DNA of 64,000 bases, taken from assembly GCA_023014485.1 (NCBI GenBank), contig JAJOZX010000880.1:753501-817500 (forward strand), read 5' to 3'. A program made the position numbers and the translations under genes. This DNA is from Bathynomus jamesi (taxonomy: Eukaryota > Arthropoda > Malacostraca > Isopoda > Cirolanidae). This document shows, piece after piece, positions 57,768-64,000 of this stretch. The notes beneath the pieces are model-generated. The model worked only from the letters and a program-made list of their open reading frames with translations, made no database searches and was not told where the DNA came from. How positions within the stretch are numbered: position 1 is the first letter of the stretch; the number at the start of each line of letters is the position of its first letter.

Positions 57768-57771
<4 letters not shown>
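56839..57771 (-). mobile_element. hAT element with BED-finger exon, parent of the 49.8-kb MITE
   Basis: CAGAGCTGGGCAATAAATAC to GTATTTAAATACTGCCCAGCTCTG (outer 11 bp perfect). It lies in (TA)n, so an 8-bp TATATATA duplication fits but cannot be proved. Both ends hold many GTATTTAAATAC palindromes. The minus strand carries the start of a transposase gene at 57460-57176. The rest of the transposase is missing. Confidence 0.9.
57176..57460 (-). pseudogene. hAT transposase N-terminus with BED-type zinc finger
   Basis: From MASTSKSGESNSDIS (start at about 57460) the frame continues NLVHPLFDGKYFKIKSKDGN, then KCTCLLCKHEVSAASNATTN and LYTHLKV. The C-x2-C pair followed by LYTHL fits a BED finger, the DNA-binding domain at the start of hAT transposases. 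The second His lies at or beyond a GTAAGTG splice-donor-like sequence at about 57258, so an intron may follow. The catalytic part is not in the element. Confidence 0.72.

Positions 57772-57823
<52 letters not shown>
57772..57823. repeat. (TA)n microsatellite
   Basis: An uninterrupted run of about 50 bases of TA directly at the right end of the hAT element. Confidence 0.95.
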
Positions 57824-57826
<3 letters not shown>

Positions 57827-58277
57827 TCACTGGCAGGAGATAAATCCCATTAAAATAGTACGATTTTCATGACGGTAATAAACGATACAACTAATTACTG
57901 AACAATAAATTTAAGAACTAAAACGTTAGGACTAAAAGGAAATAAAAATATTACAAGTAATGAAAGGGGTAATAAAAACTATCCAAAGTTAATGTTAAAA
58001 AATAAGAATAAGTACATGCAATAAAAATGGCAATGTTGGTATAAAGTGGAGCTATAGATAAATTTTCTCATACCGAGAAGCAGTGGCGTGGTGGGACTCT
58101 CATTGCTGGTAATGCCAGAGAGCATTTTGGCGCCCTCTTGAAATGATTTGAAATTTTTAATTTTAGCATTTTTTGAGTTTTGAAACTGGGACGTATTTGT
58201 TTACATTTTTCGTTTTGAACGTTATAAACAGGACCAAACTGTTAGATTTTTTCGGTTAATAAATTTATAGAAATATA

Positions 58278-58690
58278 CAGGGCTATTCAAATATATTCAC
58301 CTGATTTCAAATGAGAATATTTTTTAATGTTACAAATACAGAGTGATTTGTGATACATCAACCAAAAGAAAAACTGTTCAAATTTTGTCTCTCACCTCAT
58401 AAATGCTCTGTGACTTCCCCTAGTTACACGAGCAACATCGACACGATAGTCGAATTCCTCCCATACTCGCTCCAGCATGTCCGTTGTCACTGACTCTACG
58501 GCAGTAACAATGCGAGTTCGGAGCTCATCCAAAGATGCGGGCAACGGTGGCACGTACACAGTATCCTTAACGTACCCCCAAAGGAAGAAGTCGCACGGTG
58601 TAAGATCCGGCGACCTAGGGGGCCAGCTGTGGAGCTCGAAAACTGCAACACACAAAACGCCTTCTGCTGTGCGGACGCCATTTTCACACT
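58278..58690 (-). pseudogene. Mariner-type fragment nested in the hAT element
   Basis: CAGGGCTATTCAAATA after TA at 58276-58277 is a mariner-type terminus; no matching right end is seen. The minus strand encodes MKMASAQQKAFCVLQF (58687 on), the N-terminus, joined at once to HSWPPRSPDLTPCDFFLWGY (58630 on) and a C-terminus ending HRAFM at 58392. All sequence between N-terminus and the PRSPDL block, including the first two catalytic Asp, is absent. Confidence 0.85.
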
Positions 58691-58995
58691 GACTGTTTGT
58701 TGCTAGGCTAGGCCACGGCGTGACTTTAGAGCCCTCTCGCGGTGATCTTGTAAAACTCGGAGATTTCCTCTTTTATGTGGTGTATGTCCAGTTGATGCAA
58801 GGTTGATAGGTACGGAAGTATTCTCAGTTGAAATTGGATGAATCATTTTCAATAGCGTAGATTGTTTGTATGCAGAAAATATTATTATTACTACAAACTT
58901 CTTACAACAATAGAAAGCACAATACGTTTCAAAACAATAGAAAGCACAGCACATGTGTGTGTCATGTATGTGAAAATAAATACTTAACGTCTCTA

Positions 58996-60021
58996 CTACA
59001 TAATTAGGGCTTTCGAGAGAAATTTAGATGATTGACCAAATCGAACAATTAGCCGGTCTGTGTCTAGTTTCTTTGCTATATTTCGTTCGACTGACATCAG
59101 CATTGTACCCAGCAGCATCTCCTGCGACATGGAATTCCTTATGCGCGTTTTGATTCGCTTCAATACTGAAAAGGATCTCTCAGCCGTTGCTGATGTAGCG
59201 GGAATTGCCACTAATATGCCATATGCTTTTGAAAGAGTTGCATAGGCTTCAGTAAGACCCGTATCATGATTGAGTACAGTGTAGGCGCTGTAAATCGTTT
59301 TTGTGTTCGATAATAAAGGGAATACGGAACTGAAGCTATAGAGCTCCAAGGCACATTCGTGACTATTGATGCTGTAATTACTGCAAAATTCATCGATCTC
59401 ATTCTCCAATGTAGAAATTTGAGCACCAATATTCGAGAAATTTGTTGGACAAAATTTTTGTGTTGATTTTAGTACACTTCGATTTGCAGAAAATCGATCG
59501 TTCATTGCCGAGTTAATTTTGTCTAGAACAGTATAAAATGTTTCACGTGTCCATTTTGCCTGACTATTTTCAGTGATTTCAGTATCATTTTCATTGATCT
59601 GTCTCTTCTTTTTACGTGCACGTATGACTGACCACTGTGCTTTATCGTCGATTTCTTCGACAGCAGCAATAACAGTAGCTGGGTTATCGCGAATCTTCTG
59701 TAGCTGCTGCATCGAAGCTGAGACCATATCAAGTGCTCTGACAACATCCACATTGACTGTCTGTAGATAACGACTGAGTGGGCCTGTTATCATGAATATT
59801 TTATGAAACAGGCAAGCTGTTGTCAGATATGCTCGACTCTGAACAATGTGAAGTAGACCAGCTGCTTCCGAACACTGTTTCTGACTAAACTCTTGAGATG
59901 TGGTGATTTCATTCAAGGTTTCACATATCGATGTGTATCTAGATATGAATACATCTAGAGAAAATTCACGAGCCGTCCAGCGTACTGTGTTCAGTCTCTT
60001 CAATGATTCTGTTTCAACCAT
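58996..60021 (-). pseudogene. hAT transposase, C-terminal half, open frame
   Basis: A minus-strand frame of 341 codons from 60021 (MVETESLKRLNTVRWTAREF) to 58996. RWTAREFSLDVFI is the block after the second catalytic region in hAT proteins of the DUF4371 type. The end has the dimerisation domain: LVAIPATSATAERSFSVLKR (about residue 270), IKTRIRNSMSQEMLLGTMLM. The N-terminal half with the zinc finger and first Asp residues is missing, although the frame itself has no stop. It could make a dimerising but inactive protein. Confidence 0.88.
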
Positions 60022-60769
60022 TTAGTTTATTTTTGTTTTTGACAGTTTATAATACCAAAAACAAGAAGAAAAATGTTTGATGCTAAAATTTTATCTGTAA
60101 AATCGAATATAGTTATATTTTCTTATAAACTACATTATTAATAAATATAGGCAATATTTATTTATTTTTAAAAATAAGTAATATAGCAAGGGTTAAAAAA
60201 ATCAAATTTGTGACTCAAGCAAGACTATAGTATGCCATTTTGACACAGCATGCTCAAATTTTTTCTTGACATTGAATATATGTATATATATATATATAAT
60301 TTGACTTTTAAAAATTTCCATACAATTTTGGTATAAATTTGGGCATAACTCCCCCCCCCCCCCCCCAAAAATTTGTAATAATTTGGGGTTTCTATGTTGT
60401 ACAGTAAGTCTTCCTTTGTGTTCTGTGCAATTTTGAAGAAATTCATAGTCTCCAATTTTTTTATGAATTTTCTAAAATAGAAAGTTGTGTCTTTTGAAAA
60501 CTGGATTTGAAAATTGTTTTACTTTACGAATGGTTATAGGTCCCCCAAATTTAAATCATAGCCAAAGATTAGATGAATTTGTATTACTAATTTTAGTAAT
60601 ATGTAGCAGTCATATTACTATTATTGTTGGTTTTATAATTTTAAAAATTCTAAAATCTGGCCCCTGGTGCGGCGCCCTCTGAACCTCTCTTATGGCGCCC
60701 TTTGGCTAATCGTCGCTGGTCGGGCCAAACCCGCTTGGCCCATATGGCCACCACGCCACTGCCGAGAAG

Positions 60770-61326
60770 TTCATGGTCTAGAAGTCAAGCTGAACGGATT
60801 GTTTTGTTGTTATACTCCAACAGATTCTGGATTACAAAAATGAAAGTAACTGAATTCCAAATATCTATGCCTAATTAAAAAAAATACGTTTAAATGTGCC
60901 ACCATGACATCGAATGTATTAATCGTTATTCAGGAACAAGATATTGAAATTTTTCAAACTCTTACTGTTGTCGAATAATGTGTAAATGGCAACAAACGCT
61001 TTTAAGCGAGGCACAATTCAGCAGCAACAAACGCCTTTGTAATAGTAGCCAATTCTGAAATAGGCTAATGTTCTATAATTAAACAAAGCTTGCGTTTAAT
61101 TTTAGAATGCAAGAGCAGACTATTAGAAACACGCATATTGAGCCCAAAGCCTATCAGATTTAGTCAGAGCACGCTCATACAAAATTTCCTGCTCATTTTG
61201 TAAAATCAAAGAAAAGCCAGTCGAACCATAAATTCACAAAATTACCATAACCGTCAATATTCTGAGCTTCACACTCAAAGCCAGTGAGATAATTACAGCT
61301 TACAATTACGATTACTGTACATGCGT
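60770..61326. other. Spacer, no gene seen
   Basis: AT-rich sequence with stops in all frames and no inverted-repeat border. Confidence 0.4.
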
Positions 61327-61600
61327 AACAGGCTTGGGCTCAAGTACTTACTTGTAAATGGTACTTGGTATTCAAGTACCAATTTTTAGGTACTTGTACT
61401 TTTATTTGTACTTGAAATTTTACAATAGTCTGTACTTGTACTGGATGAAATGTACTTGAAAACATTAAAGTACTTTTAAGTATTTTTCAAGTACTTCAAG
61501 CATTTGGTAATGAAAAGCTACATTTGGTAATGAATCTCGACGAAATTGGTGATGAGTGCCGTATGATTGATAATAACTTTGAAACAGTCGTGTTTGTGAA
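61327..61600. repeat. One-sided hAT-like end with AAGTACTT palindromes
   Basis: CAGGCTTGGGCTCAAGTACT starts a 190-bp stretch with many CAAGTACTTG/GTACTTGTACTT repeats, then non-repetitive sequence. The layout copies the left end of the 56.8-kb hAT (CAGAGCTGGGCA, then palindromes). No matching right end is found. Confidence 0.5.
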
Positions 61601-61765
61601 GTGTAATGATCACACGTACAGATAATGTAGATGCATGGTTATGAAATGAAAATAGATTAAGAGTAAGAAATCCTGTGCAGAGTTAAAGGGGTGGCTAGGC
61701 ATTGAGTGTCAGTGACTTCTTGGTTATGAATACATTATTATTATAACTATGGTCCGTGTGATATA

Positions 61766-62530
61766 TCGGGTCGGCCAAAAAGAAAAGGAGACCTCAAACT
61801 TTGGTTGTAAAATCCAAAGTTATGGTCAGATTTCAATATTTTTTGGCACCCCACAACTAAGTAAATTTCTTATAAGGTAAGCGGATTTCAAAGAAAACTA
61901 ATGAAAATTGGGTTTATTGAACATTTCTTTATGCCACTGGAAATTCTCCATTTACCCTACTACTGCATTGTATGTGCAGACAAAAAGTTACAAAGTACTC
62001 ACATATGGTGCTACCTTGATGTTAAAAAAACTGCTCGATATGTTTACCACGAACTACTTCAACCTTTTTCAGTCTAGGACGGAACTCATCTATGACTTTA
62101 TTGATTTGTTCTTATGATACCTCATCCCATTTTTTCCAGAAGAAGCTGTCGTAAATGAGTAACATTTCTTACTTTGACCCGATAAATTCTCTGTGACAAA
62201 TTTTCCCAAAGGCCGTAATCGACAGGATTTAAATCAGGATTGTTTGGTGGCCAAATTTAATACCGCTACCTGGTATTCTTTTGATATCTCCTGTTTTATC
62301 GATTTTCTTGAGAATCTTGTCCAAACCTCCTGCAGTCCATCCTATGTTTGGAAACTCTAACAATAATCTCTTTCGTCCATAATGTTTTTCAAGCCTATAC
62401 TGTTTTATAAGAACTTGGTCCTCTGAAGTAAATGGCATTTTATAAATAGGGCTGGGACTTAATACCTGAAAAAGAGGAGAACAAAATTTAAGTTGGTTTA
62501 CATTAATTAAAATCGCTTTAATTATCAACT
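61766..62530 (-). mobile_element. Mariner-type element, internally deleted and 5' truncated
   Basis: The 3' end is TCGGGTCGGCCAAAAAGAAA after TATA. The transposase on the minus strand begins at about 62438 (MPFTSEDQVLIKQYRLEKHY) with the helix-turn-helix (LLLEFPNIGWTAGGLDKILK). At 62265 GSGI runs directly into the C-terminal part: the decayed NNPDLNP block, then KWDEVS, QINKVIDEFRPRLKKVEVVR. The catalytic first and second Asp are missing. The outer terminal repeat on the right is absent. Confidence 0.82.
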
Positions 62531-62612
62531 TGATAATTTCTTGATTTTTCTGGAATATTCGCCATAAATCAAGAGCGGGCGCGGCTAAAGAAGCGAACGA
62601 ACTCAGGAGGGA

Positions 62613-63302
62613 TTGAGGATTGCTTCTCTGAAAGTGGGAAGCATGACTGGTAGAGGAGGAGAGATTGCGGAACTGATGAGGAGGAGAAGAGTGGGTATAT
62701 TGTGCGAGCAGGAAACCCGTTGGAAAGGTAATAAAGCAAAAGAGCTTGGAGAAGGATACAAACTGTTCTACAGTGGAGCATCAGGGAGGGGAAGAAACGG
62801 TGTTGGAGTAATATTGTCGAAGGAAATGAAGGACGAGGTGGTAGAAGTAAACCGCAGAGGGGATAGAGTAATGGGTGTGAGATTGAATTATGGGGAGTAT
62901 GTATTGAATATCATCAGCACATATGCACCACAGGTGGACTGCACAGATGAGGAGAAGGATGCTTTTTGGAGATTACTGGACGGGAAAGTGCAAGCTCTAG
63001 AAGAAAATGAGCGTGTGATTGTTGTTGGCGACCTCAACGGGCATGTGGGTAGGAATAATGAGGTAATTGAGAGAGTACATGGAGGTCAAGGATTTGGAGA
63101 GACAAACGCGGAAGGAGAAAGGATAATAGATTTCGCGGTTTCGTTCGATATGGCAGTGGTGAACACCTTTAATAAGAGGGTAGAGTATTTCATTACTTAT
63201 AAGAGTGGTGGGAGGGTATCTCAGATTGATTATATGTTGTACAGACAGACACAATTGAGGGAAGTGAAGAACTGCAAAATTATACCAGAGGATCATGTGT
63301 AA
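62613..63302 (+). pseudogene. RTE-type LINE endonuclease domain
   Basis: About 230 codons open from 62613. The first codon is TTG where an ATG would be expected (LRIASLKVGSMTGRGGEIAE). Apurinic-endonuclease-type motifs follow in order: ILCEQETRWKG (metal-binding Glu), YAPQVD, VVGDLNGHVG (Asp and Asn) and RVSQIDYMLYR (Asp). The final SDH motif is missing: after IIPEDHV the frame stops and the linker continues in another frame from 63295. Proteins with this domain are often annotated as craniofacial development protein 2-like, which is a mobile-element protein and not a host gene. Confidence 0.85.
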
Positions 63303-64000
63303 GGATGTGAAGCTCAAGGGGGTGGCAAAGGCACGTACGAAAGGAATTAAGAAAATAAAATGGTTCAAGCTAAAGGAGAAAGACTGTAAAAGCAGGTTTA
63401 ATGAAAATATTCTGAATGAGGTAATTATGGATGAAAGTGATGTGCAGCAATGGTGGCAACATAATGCTGATGTAATTAGAAAGTGGGGCAAGGAAATACT
63501 GGGAGAAACATCTGGCAAGATATGGGAAAATAAGAAAAACTGGTGGTGGAGCGGGGATGTATAGGAGAGCCTACAAAGGAAGAAAGCAGCAAAGAAGCTG
63601 TGGGAGGAAACGCAGCAAGATGACCATTGGGAAATGTATAGAGAGAGGAATAAGCAAGCGAAGAAAGCGATAGCTCAAGCAAGGGCCGAGGTTTACTAAA
63701 ATATGTATGAGGAATTGGAAACGCGAGAGGGACAAACGAAAATATATGGATTGGCCAAAACGCGAAATAAAGCAACAAAGGATATCAATAAAGTGAAACA
63801 GATCAAAAGAGCGGATGCAACAGTAATAAGAAAGGAAGAAGACATACAAACCAGATGGAGGGAATATTTCGAGTGGCTGCTGAATGAAGAAAATAACAGG
63901 ATATTCTGGGAGGACGGGCAACCAAATGAAGGGATGACGGGAAGAGTGGAGAGGAGTGAGGTGGTGAGGAAGTTGGCGAAGATGAAGAACGGTAATGCAG
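63303..64000 (+). pseudogene. RTE-type LINE linker before reverse transcriptase
   Basis: Frame from about 63307 (LKGVAKARTKGIKKIKWFKL) with stops at 63564 and 63700. It continues EETQQDDHWEMYRERNKQAK, then IYGLAKTRNKATKDINKVKQ, DIQTRWREYFEWLLNEEN and VRKLAKMKNGNA at the edge. This order (Lys/Arg-rich helix, YGLAK, RWREYFEWLLN, KMKNG) leads into the RT palm in RTE elements. Confidence 0.83.

Larger units (their letters stand above)
58081..60761 (-). mobile_element. hAT element, 2.7 kb, exact 8-bp duplication
   Basis: CAGTGGCGTGGTGG at the left and CCACCACGCCACTG at the right are perfect 14-bp inverted repeats. CCGAGAAG flanks both sides (58073-58080, 60762-60769). It carries the C-terminal transposase half on the minus strand and a mariner fragment at 58278-58690. 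A C run of about 17 at 60349-60366 is near the right end. Terminal GGCGCCCT motifs occur on both sides. Confidence 0.96.
62575..64000 (+). mobile_element. RTE-type LINE, 5' part, runs off the window
   Basis: Starts close to 62575 after the mariner fragment and continues past 64000. It holds an endonuclease and the pre-RT linker; RT itself would lie beyond the edge. G/A-rich coding texture contrasts with the AT-rich surroundings, suggesting a fairly young copy. Confidence 0.85.

Noticed and set aside
62613..63302. Craniofacial development protein 2-like host gene
   Set aside because: The endonuclease motifs and following linker are those of an RTE-type LINE.

Overview
The window is a piece of a repeat-dense, AT-rich animal genome. 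There is no bacterial gene organisation. Most coding sequence is broken transposon protein on both strands, and one probable host gene with introns is visible. The organism is most likely an arthropod. Two degenerate LINE copies resemble the Jockey-like family I recall as abundant in decapod crustacean genomes, so a decapod is my best guess (moderate confidence, from family memory, no search run).

Host gene: three exons on the plus strand (3172-3321, 12868-13071, 21912-22745) have consensus GT/AG splice sites and all junctions in phase 0. Together they encode about 395 residues: an acidic N-terminus, a short linker exon, and eight intact C2H2 zinc fingers. Downstream of the stop lie about five further fingers, all damaged (22746-23155). 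A single decayed finger of the same type sits at about 38835-38935. Both introns are filled by nested transposons. Intron 1 is almost entirely a Tigger/pogo element (3552-12733), which holds a Jockey-like LINE (4309-11880), which holds a Tc1-like element (4646-6023) and a long-TIR element with a 4-bp target duplication (7294-11567). Intron 2 is mostly another long-TIR element with a perfect 9-bp duplication (13683-21464). It contains a Tc1 deletion derivative, hairpin-ended repeat units, a deleted mariner and a 2-kb GT/CG minisatellite.

23-39 kb: LINE fragments, two TA-flanked non-autonomous elements (24796-25405, 25648-26618), two copies of a second long-TIR family (26692-30739 and its deletion derivative 32461-34805), and two hAT elements with exact 8-bp duplications (35250-37040, 37166-38527).

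39.6-54.9 kb: a second Jockey-like LINE split by a Ty3/Gypsy element (40685-52954; 5-bp duplication, tRNA-Ser-type primer site). The Gypsy element is split in turn by a BEL/Pao element (45955-49394), a BEL solo LTR (49792-51837) and several MITEs, two of them inside the solo LTR. Nesting is four levels deep and insertion order can be read from target-site duplications.

54.9-64 kb: an unidentified GC-richer stretch split by a TIR element, a TIR element carrying two tRNA-like modules, a hAT element that is the likely parent of a MITE at 49.8 kb, a 2.7-kb hAT with half a transposase, an internally deleted mariner, and the 5' part of an RTE-type LINE running off the right edge. Apart from the zinc-finger gene, no coding region here looks intact and host-derived.
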